This document shows, one piece after another, positions 49,741 through 57,886 of a DNA stretch of 64,000 nt. A program made the position numbers and the translations under genes. Numbering within the stretch: the stretch's first letter is position 1; every line of letters begins with the position of its first letter. Where the stretch lies: NCBI RefSeq assembly GCF_050589825.1, contig NZ_JBNGOZ010000020.1:28670-92669 (forward strand), read 5' to 3'. Under the pieces are notes generated by a model. The model was not told the origin of the DNA and searched no databases. It saw only the letters and a program-made list of their open reading frames with translations. Source of the stretch: Carboxylicivirga longa (lineage in GTDB: Bacteria > Bacteroidota > Bacteroidia > Bacteroidales > Marinilabiliaceae).

Positions 49741-51579
49741 ATGATAAAGCAGTATATTCAAAAATATTTCAGGTTATTTTTCTTCTGGATCTTATTATTC
49801 AGCGTATTAAAAGTTTTGTTTGTGCTGTTTAATGCAAGCTATATGCACGATGCCACAGTGGGTAGTATCTTAAAATCCTTTATGGTGGCAGTGCGCCTCG
49901 ATAGTTCCTTTGCTGGCTACCTGATGGTTCTTGCTGTACTTACACAGTTGGTGGCTCTGCTTGTTACGCGTAAATTTTGTTTTCGCTGCATCGATTACTT
50001 GTCATACCCATTGATTGGTCTTATGATCATCTTTCTACTGGCCGATATCAACCTGTTCTCTTACTGGGGACGTCACATTGATTTGGAAGCATTAAGTTTT
50101 CTGCGTACGCCCCATCTTGTTATGGCCAACCTGAAATGGTACGAAGCAGTTCTTTTCGTTTTGATCAGTATCGGCATAGTGGCTGCTGGTATTAAAGCCT
50201 ATAATCGCATGGTGGCAAGTGTGTTACCGGTATCATCCCAACGACTGTCCATGAGGCAGTGGGCAGTATCTTTTTTAGTGGTGCTCTTTTCGGCGGCTCT
50301 TCTGATTATTCCCATTCGTGGTAGTTTTGGTGTAGCCCCCATCAATACCGGGGTGGCCTATTTTTCATCTCATCGCTTTGCCAATCAAACGGCCATTAAC
50401 CCGGCCTGGAACCTGGCGTATTCCATGAAGAAGATGGATGCCACAAAAATTGCCTATCACTTTATGCCCGATGAGAAGGCTGAAGTAATTTTTAAGGATA
50501 TGATGAAGCCCGCAGGCGATTATCCGCGCCTGATAAAGGGTGAGCGTCCCAATGTGGTGGTTATCCTGTTGGAAAGCTTTGCTGCCCATGTGATAGGGTC
50601 GCTGGGGGGAGCTGACGTAACACCTAATTTCAACGATCTGGTGTCCCAAGGGGTATTGTTCAACAATATTTATGCTGCGGCCAACCGCTCCGATAAGGGA
50701 TTGGTGGCGGCCATGGCGGGTTATCAGGTGCTGCCTTCCTATTCCATCATACGTTTTCCTGAGAAAACAGCCTCCCTGCCATTTTTACCCGCCAAACTGA
50801 AACAGGCCGGCTATAAGGAACTTTCTTATCTGTATGGTGGCGATATCAAGTTTAAAAATATGAATTCGTTTGTGAAGCAGGCTGGCTTTGAGGAGGTAAT
50901 TACCATTGATGATTTTCCGGCCGCCTATCAGGGGGAAAAATGGGGTGTGCACGATGAATATGTGTTCGACCGCCTGTTGGATGAGATGGCCGAATCGGCA
51001 TCGCCTTACTTCAAGTTTTTCTTTACGCTAAGCAGTCACGAGCCTTTTGTAGTGCCTATGGAACGTAAGTTTGACAACGATTATCACAACTCAGTGGCTT
51101 ACACCGATGCCTGCCTGGGAGCTTTCTTTGATGCCGTGAAGGAGCGTGGTTTATGGGACAATACTTTATTTGTGTTATTGGCCGATCATGGTGTTCCCGG
51201 TCCTGAAAAGCTCAGCGGTGATGAACAGGCCTATTATCACATCCCGATGCTGTGGACGGGCGGTGCACTGGCTGTGCAGGATACGCTTATTGATAAGGTT
51301 GGATCGCAGACTGATATGGCTATGACACTACTTTCTCAACTAAATATAGAAGCCGGTGATATGCTTTTCAGCAAGAATATTCTGGATCAGCAAGGTAGTG
51401 GATTTGCCTTTTTTGCCTTGCCTGGCAATGGCATGGCACTGGTTGAAGGAGATAAATATCAGGCCTATAGCAATGGACTGAAGCGTTTTATTAAAATGGA
51501 AGGAGTGCATACGCCAGCTGATAGTTTAAAGGCCAAAGCGTACTTGCAAGTATTGTATAAGGATTCGAAAAACAGATAA
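49741..51579 (+). CDS. LTA synthase-like sulfatase-fold membrane protein
   Basis: A 612-residue protein. It has about five N-terminal transmembrane helices (residues about 11-30, 45-70, 82-105, 125-148, 170-190). A periplasmic alkaline-phosphatase-fold domain starts near residue 255 (RPNVVVILLESFAAHVIGSLGG, with a metal-ligand Glu). The nucleophile region is ANRSDKGLVAAMAGYQ (about 310-325), and later ligands are in FKFFFTLSSHEPFVVPM and VLLADHGVPGP. The architecture is that of LtaS/OpgB/EptA-type transferases, which move phosphoglycerol or phosphoethanolamine onto glycans or lipids. Its true group is unknown. The next ATG begins 1 bp past its stop. Confidence 0.9.
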   Translation: MIKQYIQKYFRLFFFWILLFSVLKVLFVLFNASYMHDATVGSILKSFMVAVRLDSSFAGYLMVLAVLTQLVALLVTRKFCFRCIDYLSYPLIGLMIIFLLADINLFSYWGRHIDLEALSFLRTPHLVMANLKWYEAVLFVLISIGIVAAGIKAYNRMVASVLPVSSQRLSMRQWAVSFLVVLFSAALLIIPIRGSFGVAPINTGVAYFSSHRFANQTAINPAWNLAYSMKKMDATKIAYHFMPDEKAEVIFKDMMKPAGDYPRLIKGERPNVVVILLESFAAHVIGSLGGADVTPNFNDLVSQGVLFNNIYAAANRSDKGLVAAMAGYQVLPSYSIIRFPEKTASLPFLPAKLKQAGYKELSYLYGGDIKFKNMNSFVKQAGFEEVITIDDFPAAYQGEKWGVHDEYVFDRLLDEMAESASPYFKFFFTLSSHEPFVVPMERKFDNDYHNSVAYTDACLGAFFDAVKERGLWDNTLFVLLADHGVPGPEKLSGDEQAYYHIPMLWTGGALAVQDTLIDKVGSQTDMAMTLLSQLNIEAGDMLFSKNILDQQGSGFAFFALPGNGMALVEGDKYQAYSNGLKRFIKMEGVHTPADSLKAKAYLQVLYKDSKNR

Positions 51580-51580
51580 G

Positions 51581-52852
51581 ATGAGTCATCTGCATTTAAC
51601 AAGAGGAGATTTTGAAATTATGGCACCCGTGGGCTCTTATGAGTCGCTGCAGGCAGCCATACAGGGAGGAGCCGATTCGATATATTTTGGTATTGAGCAG
51701 TTAAACATGCGCTCGCGATCGTCTCATAACTTTTCCAATGATGACCTGCGTCAGCTGGTTAAGATTGCCAACGAAAATAATATTCGAACTTACCTTACGG
51801 TGAATGTGGTGATCTTCAATGAAGAGCTGGAAACCATGCGCGAGATCATTGATGTGGCCAAAGAAGTAGGTGTTACGGCAGTGATAGCCTCTGATCAGGC
51901 AGCCATCAACTATGCACATAACAAGGGTGTGGAAGTGCACATTTCAACACAAGTAAATATTTCCAATGTCGAAACACTCAAGTTCTACAGTCATTTTGCC
52001 GATGTGGTGGTACTGGCACGTGAGCTTAATATGAATCAGGTGAAGGCCATTCATCAGGCCATTGTTGAAGAGGACATCAGAGGCCCTAAGGGCGAGTTGA
52101 TACAGATTGAGATGTTTGCCCACGGTGCCTTGTGTATGGCTACCTCCGGTAAGTGTTATATCAGTCTTCATCAGCTAAACTCATCGGCTAACCGGGGCGC
52201 CTGTCTGCAACCCTGCCGCCGTGGTTATACCGTTACAGAAAAGGAATCGGGACGACAGATGGATCTGGAGAATGAGTATATTATGTCGCCCAAGGACTTA
52301 AAAACGATTCATTTTCTGAATAAGATGATGGATGCCGGTGTGCGTGTGTTCAAGATTGAGGGACGTGCCCGATCGGCCGAGTATGTGAAAACAGTATGTG
52401 AGTGTTACAACGAAGCCATTGAGGCAGTACTCGACGGCTCTTACGGGGATACTAAAATAAAAGCCTGGGATGCGCGTCTGTCGGAGGTGTTTAACCGTGG
52501 TTTTTGGGATGGTTATTACATGGGGCAGAAGTTGGGCGAATGGAGTCATAACTACGGCTCGCGGGCTACCAAGAAAAAGATTTACATTGGCAAAGGCATG
52601 AATTACTTTCCCAAGCTGCAGGTAGCTGAGTTCCTGATGGAGACGCAATCACTGAAAGCTGGTGATGAGATACTGATAACCGGTCCTACCACCGGCGTTA
52701 TTCAGATGACAGTGCCTGAAATAAGGGTAGACCTTAAGTCGGTGGAAGAGACGGTGAAGGGGGAGCGCTTTAGTTTTAAGATTGCGCAAAAAATACGTCG
52801 TTCGGATAAACTCTATAAGTTGGTGCCGGTTAAAAACGATGACTTGCAATAG
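51581..52852 (+). CDS. Peptidase U32-family protein, TrhP-like tRNA hydroxylation enzyme
   Basis: A 423-residue TIM-barrel-like U32 protein. The start FEIMAPVGSYESLQAAIQGGADSIYFG is the U32 signature. The core EMFAHGALCMATSGKCYIS and the cysteine set NRGACLQPCRRGYTV mark the prephenate-dependent tRNA-hydroxylase branch (TrhP/YegQ), which makes 5-hydroxyuridine at the wobble position and uses an Fe-S cluster. The later VFKIEGRARSAEYV is conserved. Its length favours TrhP over the longer RlhA. It starts 1 bp after the LtaS-like stop and is followed by the DUF2797 gene. Confidence 0.9.
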   Translation: MSHLHLTRGDFEIMAPVGSYESLQAAIQGGADSIYFGIEQLNMRSRSSHNFSNDDLRQLVKIANENNIRTYLTVNVVIFNEELETMREIIDVAKEVGVTAVIASDQAAINYAHNKGVEVHISTQVNISNVETLKFYSHFADVVVLARELNMNQVKAIHQAIVEEDIRGPKGELIQIEMFAHGALCMATSGKCYISLHQLNSSANRGACLQPCRRGYTVTEKESGRQMDLENEYIMSPKDLKTIHFLNKMMDAGVRVFKIEGRARSAEYVKTVCECYNEAIEAVLDGSYGDTKIKAWDARLSEVFNRGFWDGYYMGQKLGEWSHNYGSRATKKKIYIGKGMNYFPKLQVAEFLMETQSLKAGDEILITGPTTGVIQMTVPEIRVDLKSVEETVKGERFSFKIAQKIRRSDKLYKLVPVKNDDLQ

Positions 52853-52905
52853 GCAAGAGGATAGATTGTTATTGATGAAATTGAAGATATAAAACGAGCA
52901 TAAGG

Positions 52906-53709
52906 ATGGAAGCACAGGGTAACTTGTTAAAGATGAAAAGCTGCATTGCGGAAGGTGTGGTTAATTATCAGCTGAAGCTGGGCGATGAGCTGATTGATAT
53001 GAATGAGCTTATCGGAAAGTCCATTACCTTGCATTATCAGCAGCAGATTAACTGTGTGGCTTGTGGAAAGAAAACTTCAAAATCCTTTGCCCAGGGTTTC
53101 TGTTATAATTGTTTTCAGACGGCACCGCAGGCCGAGGAATGTGTTTTAAAACCCGAACTATGCCGTGCGCACCTGGGGGAGGCACGTGATATGAATTTTG
53201 CTCAGCAGCATTGCCTAATACCTCATTATGTATATCTGGCCCTTTCATCGGGTATTAAGGTGGGTATAACGCGGGAGACACAGGTGCCTACCCGTTGGAT
53301 TGATCAGGGTGCGTCCAGTGCAGTGGTGATAGCGCGTGTGCCCAATCGTCATATTGCCGGTGTGATGGAGGTGGCGCTTAAAAATTATTATGCCGATAAA
53401 ACCAATTGGCGCAGCATGCTCAAAAACGAGCAGGTTACCGATGTGGATATCGTGGCAGAGAAACACCGTGCTGTTGAATTATTGCCACTGGAGCTTCAGC
53501 AATATGCCGAGGCCGATGATCGTGTGTGGCAGCTGAACTATCCTGTGGAAGCCTATCCACAAAAGCCCCAGACCTTAAGCTTTGATAAGGCGGCAAAGGT
53601 TACGGGTACGCTTAAAGGTATAAAGGGACAGTATCTGCTGATGGATAATGATCGCGTGCTTAATATTCGCAAGCACAGTGGCTATCTTGTGCGTTTGAGT
53701 GTGGATTAA
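52906..53709 (+). CDS. DUF2797 protein with zinc ribbon and GIY-YIG-like segment
   Basis: A 267-residue soluble protein. An N-terminal zinc-ribbon-like CVACGKKT...FCYNCFQTA (about residues 49-72) is followed by further cysteines in EECVLKPELC. Then comes PHYVYLALSSGIKVGITRETQVPTRWIDQGAS (about 106-137), whose Y-x-Y-L...K-V-G-I-T...R layout resembles the GIY-YIG nuclease core. This could mean nucleic-acid binding or cleavage, but a catalytic Glu and the full GIY-YIG set are not certain. It follows the U32 gene by 53 bp, and its stop is 1 bp from the stop of the converging EEP gene. Confidence 0.85.
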   Translation: MEAQGNLLKMKSCIAEGVVNYQLKLGDELIDMNELIGKSITLHYQQQINCVACGKKTSKSFAQGFCYNCFQTAPQAEECVLKPELCRAHLGEARDMNFAQQHCLIPHYVYLALSSGIKVGITRETQVPTRWIDQGASSAVVIARVPNRHIAGVMEVALKNYYADKTNWRSMLKNEQVTDVDIVAEKHRAVELLPLELQQYAEADDRVWQLNYPVEAYPQKPQTLSFDKAAKVTGTLKGIKGQYLLMDNDRVLNIRKHSGYLVRLSVD

Positions 53710-53710
53710 T

Positions 53711-55336
53711 TTACTGGAGTACTATTTCATCAATAAATGTCCATGAAGGGTTGCCCTGGGCGCTGTGCCCTGGTGGTAGTAATCCTGCATTATAAACAGA
53801 AATCTTCACATAGCGTGCGCGAGTGTTCATTGGAAGATGCATTACCTGATGCGCTCTTATCGACTCATTAAACTGAGGTTGGTAGTCTTGTGCTGCTACC
53901 ACCTGATAAGCGAGGCCGTCATTGGATGTTTTTATCTCCAGACGTGCTGGCGTGGCAATCCACATTGCCGGCTGCGACAGGCAGGATATATATACCTCAC
54001 TGATGTTGCCGCGCTGAGGTAGTTCAAACAGAAAGTCGGTGTCGGTGCCGTTAAAACCGCACCAGGAGCCATCATTAAGCACATTGCTATTGCCAGGTCG
54101 ACAATCAAACAAGGCTCTGTATCCCTCTGATTGGTATTTAGCGTCTGCCGCCGGTACCACATTTATCAGTTTTGCCTTTTGAGCTTTGCGTTTAATAAGT
54201 ATGTGCTGACTGACGGGCGATGGAAACATACCCTCGGCAAAGGCTTTAATGCGCAGCGTAGCACTCTTTTTGAGGTAGAAAGGGCGTACATACTTTTGGG
54301 CAGTACTATCATCCGGAAGGGCTCCGTTCAGTGTGTAATAAATGACCGTTTCTGATCCTTGTGGGCGGATGTCAATAAGCAGGGAATCATAAAAACAGAG
54401 CTCGCCTGTATTCAGGAACGGTGTGCGCAGTCGTTGCATCAGTGTTTTCGACTCGCCCCGCGCATCACGTTGATTCATCCTGAATGAAAGCCGTGCCGTG
54501 ATGGGATAATGATCGGAGATGAAAGTGCCATCCTTAATCACTTCGTGGGTGGTGAAGGATTCTGCATCGAAGAAACCATTGACAAAGATATGGTCGATGG
54601 CAATGGGTGTTGTTTGGGTGCTGAAGCCATTGAAGGTAGGTGTCATTGGGGCTTCAGTACCCACAGTTAGACTGCGGCTGTCGCTCAGCTGATCGTAATC
54701 CTCCCAGTTGTTAGTAAGGGAGGTAAACATGCGTTCGCTGGCCGGTGCATTAAAATCGCCTGTTAATATCACGGGTGCCGATTCGGCAATGGTTCTTATT
54801 TTGTGAAGCAGTAACACGGCACTCTCGTTGCGGGCATGGGCACTCACATGGCTGAAATGTGTGTTAAAAACATAGAAGATATAGCCGCTGTTGCGGTCTT
54901 TAAGCTGCAGCCAGGTAACGATGCGTGGCAGTGCAGCACCCCAACTCTTAGAGCCCGCCTGCTCGGGAGTTTCTGATAGCCAGAAATGGGAGGAGGCCAG
55001 TAGCTCATATTTATCTTTACGATAGAACACCGGCACATACTCACCTTTTTCCTTGCCATCATCCCTTCCGGCACCCACAGAGTTGTAGGCGCTCAAAAGG
55101 TGTTGAAGCTGCTCATACTGATGGTGTAATGCTTCCTGGAAGCCTATGATGTCAGGCGCTTGCTCTTTCAGGAAGGCAGCCACGAGAGGTTTGCGTTTTT
55201 CCCAGGCCTGAGCGCCATCATCCGGATTGTCGTAGCGTATATTGAAGCTCATCACCGATAGGCTGCGATCTTCATCAGTACACGACAGCATTAGTCCCGG
55301 GAGTATTATCAATAAAAGCAGGCTTCGTAGTTTCAT
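53711..55336 (-). CDS. Multidomain EEP-fold lipoprotein with C-terminal carbohydrate-binding-like domain
   Basis: A 541-residue lipoprotein (lipobox MLSCTDE, Cys at about residue 19). An endonuclease/exonuclease/phosphatase domain spans about 25-285, with SFNIRYDNPDDG, IIGFQEALHHQ, LTGDFNAP and the terminal SDHYPITA motif, a complete Mg-dependent catalytic set. A chitobiase C-terminal-like module (VIYYTLNGALPDDSTAQKY) lies near 340-400. An F5/8-type-C-like discoidin domain (DGSWCGFNGTDTDFLFELP to ARYVKISVYN) lies at about 425-541. Such proteins are probably periplasmic or surface phosphodiesterases acting with glycosidases. It is 6 bp downstream of a GH92 gene on the same strand. Confidence 0.88.
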   Translation of the reverse strand: MKLRSLLLLIILPGLMLSCTDEDRSLSVMSFNIRYDNPDDGAQAWEKRKPLVAAFLKEQAPDIIGFQEALHHQYEQLQHLLSAYNSVGAGRDDGKEKGEYVPVFYRKDKYELLASSHFWLSETPEQAGSKSWGAALPRIVTWLQLKDRNSGYIFYVFNTHFSHVSAHARNESAVLLLHKIRTIAESAPVILTGDFNAPASERMFTSLTNNWEDYDQLSDSRSLTVGTEAPMTPTFNGFSTQTTPIAIDHIFVNGFFDAESFTTHEVIKDGTFISDHYPITARLSFRMNQRDARGESKTLMQRLRTPFLNTGELCFYDSLLIDIRPQGSETVIYYTLNGALPDDSTAQKYVRPFYLKKSATLRIKAFAEGMFPSPVSQHILIKRKAQKAKLINVVPAADAKYQSEGYRALFDCRPGNSNVLNDGSWCGFNGTDTDFLFELPQRGNISEVYISCLSQPAMWIATPARLEIKTSNDGLAYQVVAAQDYQPQFNESIRAHQVMHLPMNTRARYVKISVYNAGLLPPGHSAQGNPSWTFIDEIVLQ

Positions 55337-55342
55337 TAGTGT

Positions 55343-57598
55343 TTATAATTTGGGTGTTGCTCCCAGTTTATATTTGATATGTCCCAGTTTAATCAGATCC
55401 TGATGCGTGATGAAATAGCGGTTGTAAGGCCTGTTATTCACCTCAATATCTTTGATGTAAATGTCGTTGGGCGACTTGCGATCGGCCTCAATAACAATCT
55501 TATCCTGTTGATACACGTCTTTATTCAGATGGATGGTTACCTTATCAAAAACGGGGCTTGACAGTGTGTAATTCATGTCGCCCGGGCATACAGGGTATAT
55601 TCCCATCATACTGTAAATCAACCATGCCGATAAGGTACCGGTATCGTCATTGCCGGGCAGTCCGTCGGGTGCATTCTTGTAATAGCGGCGGATGCAATCG
55701 TGTACCTGCTTTTGTGTGCGCCACTCTTCGCCATCGGCATAGTTAAACAGATAGGGGTAGCCCATGTCGGGCTCGTTACTCATATCAAAAAGGCTGTCTC
55801 TAAAGCATTTATTAAGTTGATGAACAAACTTATGCTTGCCACCCATCAATCGTGTTAGACCCTTAATATCATGAGGCACGGCAAATGAATACTGCCACGA
55901 TGTACCTTCGTGAAAACCATGCACGGGTTTGAAATTTTCGCCCTGCAGGGGATCAAAGCCTTCCATAAAAGAACCATCCTTCTCCAGGGGGCGTAAGAGC
56001 TTGTGGTCTTTGTCGAAGTATTTTTTATAACCCATGGAGCGCTGATAGGCTTTTTTATAAGTAGCTTTGTCGCCCATTTCGTTGGCCATCAGTGCCAGGT
56101 TATAGTCGGCCACATAAAGTTCCAGGGCTTGCGACACTGAGTTATCGTAGTCTTTCAGGAAGGGGATGTAGTGATTCTCCAGATAAAAGGCATTATCATG
56201 GCGAATGAAGTTGCCATCTGTAGTGTTGGCATGCTTCAGCATGGCTTCGTACGCTGTTTCCACATCAAAGTCGGTAAGTCCACGGCGGTAGGTGTCGGCA
56301 ATCACAATAAGTGCCGGGTCGCCTTCCATTACGTGTGATTCGCGGCTGTAGATCTCCCATTTGGGTAACCATCCGCTTTCTTTATACATATCCACCATGC
56401 TACGCACCATATCCAGCTGCTTGTTGGGATAAAGAAGCGAAATCAAAGGGTGTACAGTGCGGTAGGTATCCCATAGCGAGAATACAGTATAGCGGTTTTG
56501 GTTATCCACCGACAGGATGGCATCCGATTCCATCGCGGGATATTGACCGTTCACATCCTGCAATACGTTGGGGTGCAGCAGTAAATGATACAGGGCAGTG
56601 TAGAACATGGTTTTGTCATCGTCACTGCCTCCTTCTACCTCAATCACCTTCAGGGCATCGTTCCATGTGTTAAAGGCTTGCTCTTTAATCTGCTCAAAGG
56701 ACAGATTGGTTTGTTCGGCATCCAGGTTTTCGCGTGCATTCTCAATGCTCACGTAACTAACTCCCACCTGAACTTCTACCTGCTCTCCGGCCTCGGCATC
56801 AAATGAAAAGTAGGCGCCAATTTTTTCGCCCGACAGCTCTTTGTTGTATTTGGTATAGAGCTTATAAGTATCGCTCGTGGCGCTCCAGTTATGACGGGCT
56901 CCCGCCAGGCGTTGCTGAAATTTCCAGTAGCCGCTTTGCAGGGCATCACGCTTGATGCGTACCACAAAATAAACGGGCATTACAGCCTGTGGGTTGTAGC
57001 AAAAGGTACCCATCAATTTATAACCTTCAATTTCATTTTCAGAAACACGTTTGATATGTGCGCCTGACTCATTGGTAAGACCGTGACCTAAATCTACCAG
57101 TATGTTGGCTTTACCCTCGGGAAAGGTAAAACGGCTGATGCCTGATCGCATGGTAGCAGTAACCTCCGCATCGATGTTGTAGCGGTTTAATTTGGCTGAA
57201 TAAAAGCCCGGGTAGGCCTTTTCATCGCTTAACGTGGTGCCATACTGATCCACATCCACATTGAGTTCACCACTGGTGGGCATTACCACAATGCTGCCCA
57301 GTTCAGGACATCCTACACCGCTCAGGTTAACATGAGTGAAACCGGTCATCCACTCGTTGTTATACACATAGGGGTTGCTGCACCAACTGTCGGTATTGGA
57401 GTATTCATTGCCCTTGTGCGGTGTAACATTAAAGGGCACTACGGATACCATGCCATGGGGCACGACAGCACCCGGATAAGTGGCCCCGTAATTGGTGGTG
57501 CCAATAAAGGGGTTTACATAGGTGGCAGGCGCTTGTGCACGCAGCACAGCAGCCGACAATACCACAAATAAAAAAGAGATAAATTTGTTCATAATCAT
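55343..57598 (-). CDS. GH92 alpha-mannosidase (second copy)
   Basis: A 751-residue GH92 enzyme with an ordinary signal peptide (hydrophobic about 4-21, MNKFISFLFVVLSAAVLRAQA). The start YVNPFIGTTNYGATYPGAVVPHG is family-typical. The catalytic regions differ from the first copy: HEGTSWQYSFAVPHD replaces EGNAWQW, and GNDDTGTLSAW replaces GNEDCGQMSAW. The catalytic Glu is kept and the base region has Asp-Asp. A different linkage or aglycone preference is plausible (inference). It is co-transcribed with the EEP lipoprotein 6 bp downstream, suggesting joint attack on a mannose-containing, possibly phosphorylated glycan. Confidence 0.94.
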   Translation of the reverse strand: MIMNKFISFLFVVLSAAVLRAQAPATYVNPFIGTTNYGATYPGAVVPHGMVSVVPFNVTPHKGNEYSNTDSWCSNPYVYNNEWMTGFTHVNLSGVGCPELGSIVVMPTSGELNVDVDQYGTTLSDEKAYPGFYSAKLNRYNIDAEVTATMRSGISRFTFPEGKANILVDLGHGLTNESGAHIKRVSENEIEGYKLMGTFCYNPQAVMPVYFVVRIKRDALQSGYWKFQQRLAGARHNWSATSDTYKLYTKYNKELSGEKIGAYFSFDAEAGEQVEVQVGVSYVSIENARENLDAEQTNLSFEQIKEQAFNTWNDALKVIEVEGGSDDDKTMFYTALYHLLLHPNVLQDVNGQYPAMESDAILSVDNQNRYTVFSLWDTYRTVHPLISLLYPNKQLDMVRSMVDMYKESGWLPKWEIYSRESHVMEGDPALIVIADTYRRGLTDFDVETAYEAMLKHANTTDGNFIRHDNAFYLENHYIPFLKDYDNSVSQALELYVADYNLALMANEMGDKATYKKAYQRSMGYKKYFDKDHKLLRPLEKDGSFMEGFDPLQGENFKPVHGFHEGTSWQYSFAVPHDIKGLTRLMGGKHKFVHQLNKCFRDSLFDMSNEPDMGYPYLFNYADGEEWRTQKQVHDCIRRYYKNAPDGLPGNDDTGTLSAWLIYSMMGIYPVCPGDMNYTLSSPVFDKVTIHLNKDVYQQDKIVIEADRKSPNDIYIKDIEVNNRPYNRYFITHQDLIKLGHIKYKLGATPKL

Positions 57599-57749
57599 TG
57601 CTTTGCATGCAATTTAAAGGTATAATCTTATTTCCTCAAACGCACCGGTTTTACTTAGAAAGCTGTAGCTATTTGACTATTAGCACGATGTTATGGATAA
57701 GTGCGAACCTGACAGAATGTGTTTACCCTTAGATTGTACATTTGTACTA

Positions 57750-57757
57750 CAAAAATA
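57750..57757 (-). promoter_or_regulatory. Possible -7 element of the GH92/EEP operon
   Basis: The reverse strand reads TATTTTTG. It would give a leader of about 145 nt. The -33 element is not evident, so this is a weak call. Confidence 0.35.
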
Positions 57758-57886
57758 GCCTAAGTTTGCAGAGTATTGTGGTGTGCCTTAAAATTTTGAT
57801 GTACCATTTGCTACCCGCTTCATGTTTATGCACATTATTGTCTTATTCCACTCATTTTATTGCAGGCTGTACCGTGAAAAGAGGTC

